Shown one piece after another: positions 23,008-34,763 of a stretch of 64,000 nt of DNA. The notes below the pieces were generated by a model, which worked only from the letters and a program-made list of their open reading frames with translations, did no database searches and had not been told where the DNA came from. How positions within the stretch are numbered: the first letter of the stretch is position 1; the number at the start of each line of letters is the position of its first letter. The DNA is taken from NCBI GenBank assembly GCA_947311845.1, contig CAMZMU010000075.1, forward strand, positions 24,341,421 through 24,405,420. The letters run 5' to 3'. Made by a program: the position numbers and the translations under genes. The DNA comes from Poa pratensis. Lineage: Eukaryota > Streptophyta > Magnoliopsida > Poales > Poaceae.

Positions 23008-24659
23008 TGGTGGCTCTAGGTTGACGAGGGAATATCTCCCCAGCAATAGTGCCAGAAACAATGCTTGTACGTCACACGTCAGTTGGGAACCCCAAGAGGA
23101 AGGTATGATGAGTGCAGCAGTAAGTTTTCCCTCAGTATGAAACCAAGGTTTAATCGAACCAGTAGGAAAACGAGGTTTGCTTCGAAGGTGTTGGTGGAGG
23201 AGTGTAGTGCGGCGCAACACCAGGGATTCCGGTGCCAACGTGGAACCTGCACAACACAACAAAATTACTTTGCCCCAACTTAACAATGAGGTTGTCAATC
23301 TCACCGGCTTGCTGAAAACAAAAGGTTAAACGTATCGAATGGAAGATGATGTTTGTTTGCATAAAACAGTAGAGAACAATGATTGCAGTAGATTGTATTT
23401 CAGATGTAAAAGAATGGACCGGGGTCCACAGTTCACTAGTGGTGTCTCTCCAATAAGATAACTAACATGCTGGGTAAACAAATTACAGCTGGGCAATTGA
23501 CAATTGATAAGTGCATATAACATGCATGTGTGAGTTGTGGTGTCTATTATGAGATTCATTTGGGCATTACGACAAAGTACATAGACCGCTATCCAGCATG
23601 CATCTATGCCTAAATAGTCCACTTTCCGGTTAACATCCGTACCCCTTCCAGTATTAAGTTGCAAGCAACAGACAATTGCATTAAGTAATGTGCGTAATGT
23701 AAACAATACATTCATCCTTGAATAAAGCATTGCTGTTTTACCCCTAGTGGCAACAACACATCTACAACCTTAGAACTTGCTGTCACTATCCCAGGTTAAA
23801 TAGAGGTTGAACCCAACTATCATGCATAAATACCCCCTCTTGGAGTCACAAGTATTCACTTGGCCAAGGCTTCAACAAGTAACGGAGAGCATGCAAGATC
23901 ACAAATGACATAGACATGATAATATAATATTCAGCTCCACATAGGTATCAATATAAGTCGGATCCCAGCAAACACAACATGTAGCATTACAATAAGATGA
24001 TCTTGATCATGATGGGCAGCTCACAAGATCTAAACATGATGGCACAAGTGGAGAAGACAACCATCTAGCTACTGCTATGGACCCATAGTCCAAGGATGAA
24101 CTACTCACGCATCACTCCGGAGGCGGGCATGGCGATGTAGAGCCCTCCGGTGATGATTCCCCTCTCCGGCAGGGTGCCGGGAAGAGCATCAGAAACCCCC
24201 CGAGTTAGGGTTGACGACGGCGGTGGCAGCGAATATGTTCTGGATGAAAGGCTCGGTGTTTTAGGGTTTTCGCGTCTCGGGGAATAAATAGGCGAAGGGG
24301 CGATGTCGGCGGACCCCCGAGGGGCCCAAACCACCTGGCGGCGCGGCTGGGCCCACTGCCGCGCCTGCCTATGGTTTGGCCACCTCGTGGCTCTCCTTCG
24401 TCTCTCCTTCGGACTCCGTGTACGTGCTGGAAAAATAGGGACTTGGCCTTTTGTTTCGTGCAATTCCGAGAATATTTCCAGAAGTAACTTTCTGAAACCA
24501 AAAACAGCAGAAAACAGGGAACTGGCACTGTGGCATCTTGTTAATAGGTTAGTCCCAGAAAATGCATAAAAGTGATATGAAGTGTATATAAAACATGTAG
24601 CAAATGGTATAATATAAGCATGGAACAACAGAAATTATGGATACGTTGGAGACGTATCA
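23008..24659 (-). repeat. Element C, 3' LTR
   Basis: 1652 bp, ending TGGTGGCTCTAG... on the plus strand and starting TGATACGTCTCC on the minus strand. A TATA-like CTATTTATTCC lies on the minus strand near 24282-24293. Confidence 0.9.
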
Positions 24660-26136
24660 AGCATCCCCAAGCTTAGTTCTACTCGTCCTCGAGTAGGTAA
24701 AACGATAACAACAAATAATTTCTGAGGAGACATGCTTTCACACAATCTTGATCAATATATTGCAAGGCTCATGTCATGAATGAAGTGACTCAAAGCAATG
24801 ATCTATAGTTTGCTAACAAATAGATAAAGAGTAAACAATGAATCATATAAGCAAAAACTTTTCATGAATAGTACTTTCAAGACAAGTATCGAAAAGTTTT
24901 GCATAAGAGGTAACTCATAAAGCAATAGATTCAAAGTAAAAGGCATTGAAGCAACACAAAGGATGATTAAGTTTCAGCAATTGCTTTCAACTTGTAACAT
25001 GTATATCTCATGGATAGTTGTCAACATAAAGCAATATAACAAGTGCAATAAGTAAATATGTAAGAATCAATGCACACAAAGTTGACACTAGTGTTTTTAT
25101 CTAAGATAGAAAGGAGTAGGTAAACTGACTCAACATAAATTAAAAGATAGGCCCTTCGCAGAGGGAAGCAGGGATTAAATCATGTGCTAGAGCTTTTTAA
25201 GTTTTCGAAAGCATATAGAGAGCACAAAATAAGTATTTGAGAGGTGTTTGTTGTTGTCAACGTATGGTAGTGGGCACTCTAACCCCTTGTCAACCAGACT
25301 TTCAAAGAGCGGCTCCCATGAAGGACGTTATCTCTAACAGCAAGGTAGATCATCCCTCTTCTCTTTTGTTTACACATGTATTTTAGTTTCTTTATAGATG
25401 ACACTCCTCCCAACCTTTTGCTTACACAAGCCATGGCTAACCGAATCCTCGGGTGCCTTCCAACATTCACATACCATGGAGGAGTGTCTATATGCAAAAT
25501 TAAGTTGCTTACTGATAAATCAGGGCAAAACATGTGAAGAGAATTATTAATGAAAGTTGTAATTAATTGGGGCTGGGCACCCCGTTGCCAGCTCTTTTTG
25601 CAAATTATTGGATAAGCGGATGTATATGCCACTCAAGACAGTTCTCATTAAAGGGTTAGTGCATAATCAAAAATTCTCATATTCTGTAATGATACAATCA
25701 ATCCCAAAGCTTCTGGACATTAGCTACAGCCACCAATGCTTTGTGGAGCAAAGAAATCCACACAAACACAGTAAAAGAGCGAATGCAAAACAAAAGGCAG
25801 AATCTGTCAAAAACAGAACAGTCTGGAATGACGAATTTTTTCGAGGCACTTAAGTTGCTCAGATGGATCTGGCCTAAAATAATGAAAGTTGCGTACATAT
25901 CTCAGGAATATGCGTGATTTTTCTCAGAATTTTTTGAATTTTCTACAGGGAGATAAGCTCAAATCCGTGACAGCTAAAAATCTGTCACTGCGCAGAAATC
26001 CAAATCTTGCATCAACTTTCAATATAGAACTTTACTTGGCACAACATTGCGATAAAATAAAGATACAAAGGAGTTGCTACAGAAGTAACAAAACTCCTTG
26101 ACTCAAAGAAAACAAAAATAACAGCAAATAAAAACG

Positions 26137-26166
26137 ATGGGTTGTCTCCCATAAGCGCTTTTCTTT
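26137..26166 (-). other. Conserved post-gag motif (element C copy)
   Basis: The minus strand carries AAGCGCTTATGGGAGACAAC about 35-60 bp after the protease stop, the same as in element B and close to element A, although the upstream coding regions differ. Confidence 0.6.
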
Positions 26167-26198
26167 AACGCCTTTCAGCTAGGCGCAGAAAGTGAAAA

Positions 26199-26933
26199 TC
26201 AAGTGTTATCAAGAGAAGAAGCATCAACATCATAACTTGCTCTAACAATAGAGTCAAAAGGTAACTTCATTCTCTTCCTAGGGAAGTGTTCCATACCTTT
26301 CTTGAGAGGAAATTGGTACCTTATATTACCTTCTTTCATATCAATGATGGCACCAACAGTTCGAAGAAAAGGTCTTCCCAAAACAATAGGACAAGATGCA
26401 TTGCATTCAATATCCATAACAATAAAATCAACGGGGACAAGGTTATTGTTTACTGTAATAAAAACATCATTAACTCGCCCCAAAGGTTTCTTCATAGCAT
26501 TATCAGCGAGAAAAACATCCAAATAACAATGTTCCAAAGGTGGCAAATCAAGAATATCATAAAGCTTCTTGGGCAAAACCGAAATACTTGCACCAAGATC
26601 ACACAAGGCATTGCAATAAAAATCATTCACCTTTACCTTAATGATGGGTTCCCAACCATCTTCTAATTTCCTAGGAATAGAAGCTTTAAGTTTCAACTTC
26701 TCCTCCCTAGCTTGCAAAAGAGCATTTGTAATATGCTTTGTAAAAGCCAAATTAATAGTGCTAGCATTGGGACTTCTAGCTAATTTTTGCAAGAACATAA
26801 TAACTTCAGAGATGTTACAATCATCAAAATCAAAATCATTATTGTCAATGGTGGTGGAACCATTGTCTCCAATAGTTTGAAAAATTTCAGCACTTTTATC
26901 AGAAAAAGTTTCAGCAGTTTTAGGCAATTTCAA
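26199..26933 (-). CDS. Element C aspartic protease domain (retropepsin), frame-separated from Gag
   Basis: The 244-residue frame contains the retropepsin active-site motif CDLGASISVLP (Asp at about residue 112) in the DLGAS form common in Athila-type elements, and later ILGRPFL-like sequence (VLGRPFLRTVGAIIDM). It would process the Gag-Pro precursor. The frame is the continuation of Gag: a single-base shift near 27000 (at ...AACCTCCTACT...) puts Gag out of frame just before it. The sequence ends at a stop without any RT, so the polyprotein is truncated after protease. Whether the shift is a mutation or a programmed frameshift cannot be told from one copy; a mutation is more likely because no slippery heptamer is obvious. 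Confidence 0.75.
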   Translation of the reverse strand: MKLPKTAETFSDKSAEIFQTIGDNGSTTIDNNDFDFDDCNISEVIMFLQKLARSPNASTINLAFTKHITNALLQAREEKLKLKASIPRKLEDGWEPIIKVKVNDFYCNALCDLGASISVLPKKLYDILDLPPLEHCYLDVFLADNAMKKPLGRVNDVFITVNNNLVPVDFIVMDIECNASCPIVLGRPFLRTVGAIIDMKEGNIRYQFPLKKGMEHFPRKRMKLPFDSIVRASYDVDASSLDNT

Positions 26934-28309
26934 ACGCTTTGCAGAAGTAGTAGAGACATTACCAACACCAATAACATTACCATCAATAGTAGGAGGTTAC
27001 TAGCATGTAAAACATTAGCATTACTAGTGGTGGTGATAGTACAAACTCTAACTATACTATTCTCTTTTTCAAGTTCTTCCTCTTTTTCCCACCTAGCATG
27101 CAATTCAGCCAACATCCTAATATTATTATCAATTCGAACTTGGATGGCATTTGCTGTAGCAAATGACTTAATATCTTTAACTTCATTAGGCATAACTTTC
27201 AGTTTTAGAATTTCAACATCATGAGCAAGACTATCAACTTTAGAAGCAAGATCATCAATTTTTTCAAACTTTTCCTCAACAGTTTTATTGAAAGCTTTTT
27301 GTGTGCTAATAAATTCTTTAAGCATAGCTTCAAGATCAGAGGACACACTTCTATTGTTGCTGTAGGAATTACCATAAGAATTGCCATAACCATTTGAAGG
27401 ATAAGGCTTATAATTGTTGCTACCAAAATTATTCCTATAAGCATTGTTGTTGAAGTTGTTGTTTTTAATGAAGTTTACATCAACATGCTCTTCTTGAGCA
27501 ACCAATGAAGCTAAAGGAACATTATTAGGATCAACATGAGATCTACCATTCACAAGCATAGACATAATAGCATCAATCTTATCACTCAAAGAGGAGGTTT
27601 CTTCAACAGAATTTACCTTCTTACCTTGAGGAGCTCTTTCGGTGTGCCATTCGGAATAGTTGATCATCATATCATCAAGTAGCTTTGTTGCTGCACCTAA
27701 AGTGATGGACATAAAGGTTCCTCCAGAGGCTGAATCCAATAAGTTCCTTGAGGAAAAATTTAATCCTGCATAAAAGGTTTGGATGATCATCCAAGTAGTC
27801 AGTCCATGAGTGGGACAATTCTTCACCAAAGATTTCATTCTTTCCCAAGCTTGAGCAACATGTTCATTATCAAGTTGTTTAAAATTCATAATGCTACTTC
27901 TCAAGGATATAATCTTAGCAGGAGGATAATATTTCCCTATGAAAGCATCTTTGCATTTTGTCCAAGAATCAATACTATTTCTAGGCAAAGAAAGCAACCA
28001 TTCTTTAGCTCTTCCTCTCAAGGAGAAAGGAAAAAGTTTCAGTTTTATAATATCCCCATCCATATCCTTATACTTTTGCATTTCACAAAGTTCAACAAAG
28101 TTATTAAGATGGGCAGCAGCATCATCAGTACTAACACCAGAAAATTGCTCTTTCATAACAAGATTTAATAGAGCAGGTTTAATTTCATAAAATTCTGCTG
28201 TAGAAGCAGGTGGAGCAATAGGAGTGCATATGAAATCATTGTTGTTTGTGCTAGTGAAGTCACACAACTTAGTGTTCTCAGGAGTACTCATTTTGAAAAA
28301 CAAAATCAA
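26930..28309 (-). CDS. Element C Gag protein
   Basis: 459 residues from ATG 28309 (another Met follows at 28291). Residues about 60-200 form the retrotransposon Gag domain (FVELCEM, KLFPFSLRGRAKEWLLSLP, KYYPPAKI, AQAWERMKSLV). Residues about 270-320 are Asn/Tyr/Gly-rich. No CCHC knuckle is visible in this frame. The last 35 residues (from ...NANVLHASN) are out of the original frame because of the shift near 27000, so the true C-terminus continued into the protease. It is only distantly similar to the Gag of elements A and B. Confidence 0.78.
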   Translation of the reverse strand: MILFFKMSTPENTKLCDFTSTNNNDFICTPIAPPASTAEFYEIKPALLNLVMKEQFSGVSTDDAAAHLNNFVELCEMQKYKDMDGDIIKLKLFPFSLRGRAKEWLLSLPRNSIDSWTKCKDAFIGKYYPPAKIISLRSSIMNFKQLDNEHVAQAWERMKSLVKNCPTHGLTTWMIIQTFYAGLNFSSRNLLDSASGGTFMSITLGAATKLLDDMMINYSEWHTERAPQGKKVNSVEETSSLSDKIDAIMSMLVNGRSHVDPNNVPLASLVAQEEHVDVNFIKNNNFNNNAYRNNFGSNNYKPYPSNGYGNSYGNSYSNNRSVSSDLEAMLKEFISTQKAFNKTVEEKFEKIDDLASKVDSLAHDVEILKLKVMPNEVKDIKSFATANAIQVRIDNNIRMLAELHARWEKEEELEKENSIVRVCTITTTSNANVLHASNLLLLMVMLLVLVMSLLLLQSV

Positions 28310-28450
28310 ACCGAATTAAACAAGTAACTAATTTTTTTTGTTTTTGATAAAGAGAGCAAACAAGACTAAATAAAAATAAACTAAGCAAGACAAATAACAA
28401 AGTAAAGAGATTGGGTGTGAGAGACTCCCCTTGCAGAAGCAATTCGGTTT

Positions 28451-28468
28451 TCCCCGGCAACGGCGCCA
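28451..28468 (-). other. Primer-binding site of element C (tRNA-Asp type)
   Basis: Minus strand TGGCGCCGTTGCCGGGGA, 10 bases from the LTR end at 28479. Confidence 0.9.
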
Positions 28469-28478
28469 GAAAACGTGT

Positions 28479-30125
28479 TGGTGGCTCTAGTTGACGAGGG
28501 AATATCTCCCCGGCATAGTGCCAGAAACAATGCTTGTACGTCACACGTCAGTTGGGAACCCCAAGAGGAAGGTATGATGAGTGCAGCAGTAAGTTTTCCC
28601 TCAGTATGAAACCAAGGTTTAATCGAACCAGTAGGAAAACGAGGTTTGCTTCGAAGGTGTTGGTGAAGGAGTGTAGTGCGGCGCAACACCAGGGATTCCG
28701 GTGCCAACGTGGAACCTGCACAACACAATCAAATTACTTTGCCCCAACTTAACAGTGAGGTTGTCAATCTCACCGGCTTGCTGAAAACAAAGGGTTAAAC
28801 GTATCGAATGGAAATGATGTTTGTTTGCATAAAACAGTAGAGAACAATGATTGCAGTAGATTGTATTTCAGATGTAAAAGAATGGACCGGGGTCCACAGT
28901 TCACTAGTGGTGTCTCTCCAATAAGATAACTAACATGCTGGGTAAACAAATTACAGCTGGGCAATTGACAATTGATAAGTGCATATAACATGCATGTGTG
29001 AGCTGTGGTGTCTACTATGAGATTCATTTGGGCATTACGACAAAGTACATAGACCGCTATCCAGCATGCATCTATGCCTAAATAGTCCACTTTCCGGTTA
29101 ACATCCGTACCCCTTCCAGTATTAAGTTGCAAGCAACAGACAATTGCATTAAGTAATGTGCGTAATGTAAACAATACATTCATCCTTGAATAAAGCATTG
29201 CTGTTTTACCCCTAGTGGCAACAACACATCTACAACCTTAGAACTTGCTGTCACTATCCCAGGTTAAATAGAGGTTGAACCCAACTATCATGCATAAATA
29301 CCCCCTCTTGGAGTCACAAGTATTCACTTGGCCAAGGCTTCAACAAGTAACGGAGAGCATGCAAGATCACAAATGACATAGACATGATAATATAATATTC
29401 AGCTCCACATAGGTATCAATATAAGTCAGATCCCAGCAAACACAACATGTAGCATTACAATAAGATGATCTTGATCATGATAGGCAGCTCACAAGATCTA
29501 AACATGATGGCACAAGTGGAGAAGACAACCATCTAGCTACTGCTATGGACCCATAGTCCAAGGATGAACTACTCACGCATCACTCCGGAGGCGGGCATGG
29601 CGATGTAGAGCCCTCCGGTGATGATTCCCCTCTCCGGCAGGGTGCCGGGAAGAGCTTCAGAAACCCCCCGAGTTAGGGTTGACGACGGCGGCGGCAGCGA
29701 ATATGTTCTGGATGAAAGGCTCGGTGTTTTAGGGTTTTCGCGTCTCGGGGAATAAATAGGCGAAGGGGCGATGTCGGCGGACCCCCGAGGGGCCCAAACC
29801 ACCTGGCGGCGCGGCTGGGCCCACTGCCGCGCCGCCATGGTTTGGCCACCTCGTGGCTCTCCTTCGTCTCTCCTTCGGACTCCGTGTACGTGCTGGAAAA
29901 ATAGGGACTTGGCCTTTTGTTTCGTGCAATTCCGAGAATATTTCCAGAAGTAACTTTCTGAAACCAAAAACAGCAGAAAACAGGGAACTGGCACTGTGGC
30001 ATCTTGTTAATAGGTTAGTCCCAGAAAATGCATAAAAGTGATATGAAGTGTATATAAAACATGTAGCAAATGGTATAATATAAGCATGGAACAGCAGAAA
30101 TTATGGATACGTTGGAGACGTATCA
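28479..30125 (-). repeat. Element C, 5' LTR
   Basis: 1647 bp paired with 23008-24659, differing by about a dozen substitutions and a few small indels (for example 24360-24372 against 29828-29837). Confidence 0.9.
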
Positions 30126-31195
30126 GGCCCCACCATGGGACCCACCGGAACATTTCAGGAAAAACCCCGATACAATATCAGTTAATTTCTGAACCTTTTC
30201 GGAACCCAAAAGCCACATTCCTATATATGAAACTTTATCTCCGGACTCTTCCAGAGCTCCTTGTGATATCCCGGATCCTATCCGGGACTCCGAACAACCT
30301 TCGGTCTCACCATTATAATTATCCCAAAGCTACTCTAGCGTTACCGAACTTTAAGTGTGTGACCTACGGGTTCGAGAACAAGTGGACATGATCGAGACTC
30401 CTCTACCATCAATAACCATTAGCGGGACCTGGATGCCCATAATGACTCCCACAAGTTCAACGAAGATCGTTATCGGTGTGAACCACAATGTCAACGTATT
30501 CCATTTCCTTTGTCTCACGATATTTTACTTACCCGAGATCTGATCGGCGGTATCACCATACCTAGCTCAATCTCGTTACTAGTAAGTACTCTTTACTCGT
30601 TCCATAATACAACATTCCATGTGGCTAACTCTTTAGTCACGTGCTTGCAAGCGATACCGAATGTGCATTACCGAGTGGGCCCAGAGTATATCTCTCCGTC
30701 ACACGGAGGGACAAATCCCAGTCTTGATACATGCAAATCAACAAGTACTTTCGGAGATACCTGTAAGACACCTTTATAGTCACCCAGTTACGAAGTGACG
30801 TTTGAAGTCCCCAAGACGTATTCCTCAGTACCCGGGATAGACATAATCTCGTGGTCAAAGAAACAGGATACTTGACAATACAAGACATGGCAATATATAC
30901 TTATTGATCCGATCAATATTGCTATGCTTGGTTGGGTCTGTCCATCACGTCATTCTCCAATGACATGACCTCGTTATTAATTGACCAACTCATGTCCATG
31001 GTTAGGAAACCATAACCATCATTAATCAACGAGTTAGTCTAGTAGAGGCTTACTAGGGACTCTGTGTTGTTTACATAACCACACATGTATTAGGTTTCCG
31101 GTTAATACAATTATAGCATGGAGAATAAACATTACCATGAACATGGAAATATGATAATAACTCTTTATTATTGCCTCTAGGGCATATTTCCAACA

Positions 31196-31560
31196 GTTTC
31201 TAGGGTGACACTGACACTGACTTGCATGCTTGGTTCGTCCATGCCATGAGCATTCACACAAACACTTACCATGCACACAAATAGCATGTCGTTGTTAGTC
31301 TTTGTGGTAACAGGGACGTAGTTAGGAAGTTTGGCTAAACGCCAGCGAGTCATAGAGCTCTTGTGGAGATGGCTTGAGCAGCCGGGTGTCGCCGCGGAGG
31401 TGCACATCGGCGACACAGACGAGCGGTGGATGTACGGAGCGGCGCAGCGGGGAAACACCACAGACACGTTCGCGACAACGAATTTGGTGGCTCTCGTGGC
31501 AGAGGTTTGCACGGACGTGAGCAAACTCTCGCCGGCCGAGTGTGCAGATTGCTACCCTTG
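31196..31560. other. Unassigned sequence between copia LTR and Harbinger element
   Basis: A 365-bp stretch whose right half (31331-31560) is GC-rich and open on the plus strand, which looks like a fragment of coding sequence. I do not recognise a domain. The Harbinger element inserted into its end. Confidence 0.4.
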
Positions 31561-33900
31561 GGGCCTGTTTGGTTGCTGGCATGAAATTTCGGACTTTTGC
31601 ATCCGTGGCCCTGGCGGGCCTGGCCCTGAAAAAACGTGGCCCGAGCCATGTTGTGCAGCCCGTTTGGTTGCCAACAAAGTTCTGGCCAGGGTCGTTCGGC
31701 TGGGTGCAAGTTTTTTTGCCCTTGCTGTTTGGACGGCTGTGTTTGTTTGGCAGCTACAAATGCATGGTGTTTGGCTACTAAACAATGCTAGTTGCAGTTA
31801 TCACTTCTCACTTGTGGTGACCTTACCACGTCGAAGTTCATCAGTTCTTCACCTAGCTACTAGCAAATGGTAGTTCGTCACGACATCATAGTACACCTAG
31901 CTACTAGAAAATGGTAGTTCATGGGGATATCAAAGTTCACCTCTAGCAAATGGGCATCACGCCATGACAATAGCCGAAGGGGGTAAACTTGTTCATCTTC
32001 TTCTTCGTCTTCCTCTTCTTCTCCTTCTTCTTCGGACCCTGGTGTCACCTCTGGCGTTCCACATAGCGGTAGCCACTCCATCCTCTTGTTCTTCCAAGCT
32101 TCTTGGTCGTGAGCTTCAACACCATGGCCAACATCATCATCATCAGGTGTAACATCTTCCTCGTCGGGAAGTACTCATCAATACCCCACCCTAAGATCCA
32201 GTTACGAAGAATGCAGCATGCAAGAACCAGCTTAACTTGGGTTTTGAAGGGGTGGAATGGTTTCTGTTCAAGGATCTTGAACCTGTTCTTCAGAGCACCA
32301 AAAACCCTCTCAATTGTCACCCTTAGACTTGAGTGTCGCAGGTTGAACAATTCCTTCGCGTCCTTGAGATAGTTCCTTGAGGAGAACTCGTTGAGGTGGT
32401 ACCTGGTACCCCTGAAAGGTGGAAGAACACCTGGGCGACAAGCATACCCTGCATCTCCCAGGTAGAACTTGCCATCCGGAATGTTGATCCCATCCGGTCG
32501 ACTCATGCTGTCAGCAAGAATGCTTGCATCATGGGCAGATCCTTCCCAACCAGCTAGCACATATGTGAACTTCATGTCGAAATCGACAACAACAAGCACA
32601 TTCTGTCTGGTGTAATGCTTTCTACCCCTATACGCAGCAGACTCTGACCTTGGCACTCTAGCAGTCACATGAGTGCCATCAATTGCACCAATACAATCCT
32701 GTTGACATGGACATTGTGTTAGGTTAACACTACATAGATGCACAATTTGTTATCTATGCTAGCAAGAACTAAGAAATCTGATTTTCTCACCTTGAAGTAT
32801 GGGTACCACCTATGGCTGTTTCGTATCTTCTGTGGAGTTTGCCTAGTTGGTGCCTTGATCATCTGCTCTGAGCTCTCCAACAGCAAACAAGACTTGCTTG
32901 AAATAGCAAGATATAGTCTTGTTAGATCTCCTGAAAGTGTTGTGAATCACTCGAAACCTCTGGTTGTGACCAACAACATGAAGAAACATTGCCACTTGCT
33001 CTTCTACAAAGGTGTGGATGCTATCTTTCAGCAACCCCCTGGTCTGAAACGTCTCCACAAGCTTGCAAAAGGGAGCTCTGCCCATTCGCAGCATGTTCAC
33101 GGCCTCGACCTCGTTGTTGTTGTAGATGTAGTTCAGATTGGTCATCCTTTCCTGGTCTCGGGGAACAAAGGACCATATCTGATAACACCCCTGTAGTTGC
33201 GGCGTACTGCTCTGTGATGGACTAACATAATTCAAGCCTGCATCACAGCTATGAGTGCTGCGGCCTGAATGATGAGCGGCATACGAGTTGGTCCGTCCTA
33301 GTGAAATCGAGGAAGAGTCAAGATCCAGGGGCAGGGAATGCAAGATCTAGCTAGGGGGTGGGGGGAATACTGCTTACCGCCATGGGAGAAGAGAAGACCA
33401 AGCTCTTGGTGTTGTCGAAGAGGCGTAGAAGAGGCAGATCTTGCTCCTTGCCGCTAGTGCTGCCGCCGCTACGGCCGTCGCCTCCGCCGCCGCTTTCACC
33501 GCTGCTTACCGCGCCGCTAGATCTAATTCGCCGCCGCCTCCACCGCCGTTTCCGCCTGCACCTTGATGCCGAAATAATGTGTTCGCTTCTCCCTCTTGCG
33601 GTGATAGCCAAAAGAAGGAGTGAGAGGAGCCTTCGCACCATACGCCTGCACCAATTTTTCATCTCCCGCCTGCACCATGGCTGCATCCCCGCGGCTCCGC
33701 GCGCCTCGATTTTGGCTCCACTGTGCTGTGCTCAGGGTGGCTCTGGAGAAACGGCCGAATCGAGCGTTCCTAGCGGGCCTGGCTAAGGGTGCTTTAAGGT
33801 TCGTGCGAGCTCGGGCCAAGCCACCCCGTGGGCAACCAAACGGGTCGTTTTTGCAGCCCCAGGGCCTGTTTGGGGACTGCGTGGGCTACCAAACACGCCC
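31561..33900 (-). mobile_element. PIF/Harbinger DNA transposon (2340 bp)
   Basis: Terminal inverted repeats are GGGCCTGTTTGGTTGC (31561-31576) and, inverted, GGGCGTGTTTGGTAGC (33900-33885). Both ends are flanked by TTG (31558-31560 and 33901-33903), a 3-bp duplication as expected for the superfamily, though the usual target is TTA/TAA. Subterminal copies of CCGTTTGGTTGCC occur inside both ends (about 31660 and, inverted, 33831). A transposase gene lies on the minus strand. Confidence 0.88.
31878..33343 (-). pseudogene. Harbinger-type (DDE, HARBI1/ALP1-like) transposase, frameshifted
   Basis: Exon 1 (33343-32791) encodes the N-terminal helix-turn-helix region (NLNYIYNNNEVEAVNMLRMG, FRRSNKTISCYF). 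An intron of 92 bp with GTGAG...ACAG borders spans 32790-32699. Exon 2 (from 32698) encodes the DDE catalytic region: DCIGAIDGTHV (first Asp), LGDAGYACRPG (second Asp) and FNLRHSSLRVTIERVFGALK (Glu region). Two frameshifts are visible: two bases lost near 32862 (before the WYPYFK coding part) and one base lost near 32165 (after DEYFP), after which the acidic tail EEEGEEEEDEEEDE continues in another frame to a stop at 31878. A GC-rich possible 5' exon lies at 33374-33690 with a GTAAG donor near 33374. With these breaks it is unlikely to make active enzyme. No separate Myb-like ORF1 partner was found. Confidence 0.82.
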
Positions 33901-33903
33901 TTG

Positions 33904-34763
33904 TTGTCTCGGGCGTTTCTTACTCTTGCTTCTCTCCCTCACTAGCAGAGACCCAGACGACCGGCGCGTGCGTGCACCCGCTCAGAAAGACCAGTGGTGG
34001 TGGCGGAGAAAGAGGATGGGTCGGGAGAGAAAAAAGGGAGAATAAGGAACGTTGAACATAAATATAACAAGTGGGCCAATGCTGTCAGTGAGAGTAGCGA
34101 TTTGAGATATTTTTTTGTGTGTGCAAAACTGGTCCAAGGTTTAAATTAGACCTGGATTCAATAGTTCATACTGCCAATTACCCGGATTCGGAGTTTGGGG
34201 TTTGATTCAACTAAGCTCTACAAATTCAACGTTTAGAATGCACTTTTTGTATTATCATCGTTGTGGTAAACCTGATTGTCGATCTTGCTTCCTGTCATGA
34301 CCATATTCGGTCTCTCACCTTTCCTTTTGTTGTATCGGTTGCGAGATGCCATGATGACAACAGCGATCAATAAATGTGACTATTGTTTGCTTATATTTTA
34401 TTACATAATGTTGCTTAGATTTTTTTGGGGTCATTCCTTTCTATTTTACCAAAGACAGTACACGTTATAGAGATGCACACACATGCGACCAAAACAATAA
34501 TGGGACCTAGAAAATAGGAGAACCGAGGTTCAGCCTACCTATACAAATAACGATGGCATTTTAGCCACTCACACTAATAGTTTTCACCTCGCTTTGTTGG
34601 ATCCAAACTATTCATTGATATGAGAATCAACCTTCAAACCTTTTTTTTAATCTCACAGGAAGGCTTGCTCGGGGAGAAAGCTAGTTAGGAAACTGCTAAA
34701 CACCTTAATAAAAGAAAGAGGAGACTCACTCTGACCTTTCAAAGCCCTATCTCATATGGTTAA
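33904..34763. other. Intergenic, no gene seen
   Basis: The first 140 bp are moderately GC-rich and may continue the sequence interrupted by the Harbinger element; the remainder is AT-rich. I see no coding or repeat feature in it. Confidence 0.4.

Larger units (their letters stand above)
23008..30125 (-). mobile_element. Element C: nested gypsy retrotransposon with Gag and protease only
   Basis: LTRs at 23008-24659 and 28479-30125 (about 99% identical by eye), GGCCC duplications on both sides, tRNA-Asp primer site at 28451-28468. The 3.8-kb internal part encodes Gag and an aspartic protease but no RT, RNase H or integrase. The first 350 bp of its LTR and the 3' internal kilobase are nearly identical to element B, while the rest of the LTR and the Gag gene are unrelated to it, so B and C are chimeric relatives. 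Confidence 0.92.
16848..31195 (-). mobile_element. Element D: Angela/WIS-like Ty1/copia retrotransposon, decayed, hosting element C
   Basis: On the minus strand the 5' LTR starts TGTTGGAAATATG at 31195, is split by element C, and ends at 22362. The initiator-tRNA-Met primer site TGGTATCAGAGC follows (22349-22360), then a decayed gag-pol region, a polypurine tract (AGTGGGAGAT near 17495-17504) and the 3' LTR (17492-16848), whose far end is missing. The terminal sequence and the AAGTGGGAGA tract are those of the Angela/WIS/BARE group (known family). LTR portions shared by both ends differ at only about four positions in 650 bp, so the element is young although its pol is broken, which suggests that it moved as a defective copy. 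Confidence 0.88.
22362..31195 (-). repeat. Element D, 5' LTR split by element C
   Basis: The LTR occupies 22362-23007 and 30131-31195 (about 1.71 kb in total), interrupted by element C with its GGCCC duplication (23003-23007 and 30126-30130). It carries a short minisatellite at 22832-22981. Confidence 0.88.

Noticed and set aside
31331..31560. Possible gene fragment with Cys pattern (CTDVSKLSPAECADC) before the Harbinger element
   Set aside because: It loosely recalls cysteine-rich repeat proteins, but spacing and flanking residues do not fit, and the frame runs on into the transposon.
33351..33786. GC-rich frames on both strands near the Harbinger right end
   Set aside because: Low-complexity Arg/Ser composition on both strands; at best a 5' exon of the transposase gene, not a separate protein.
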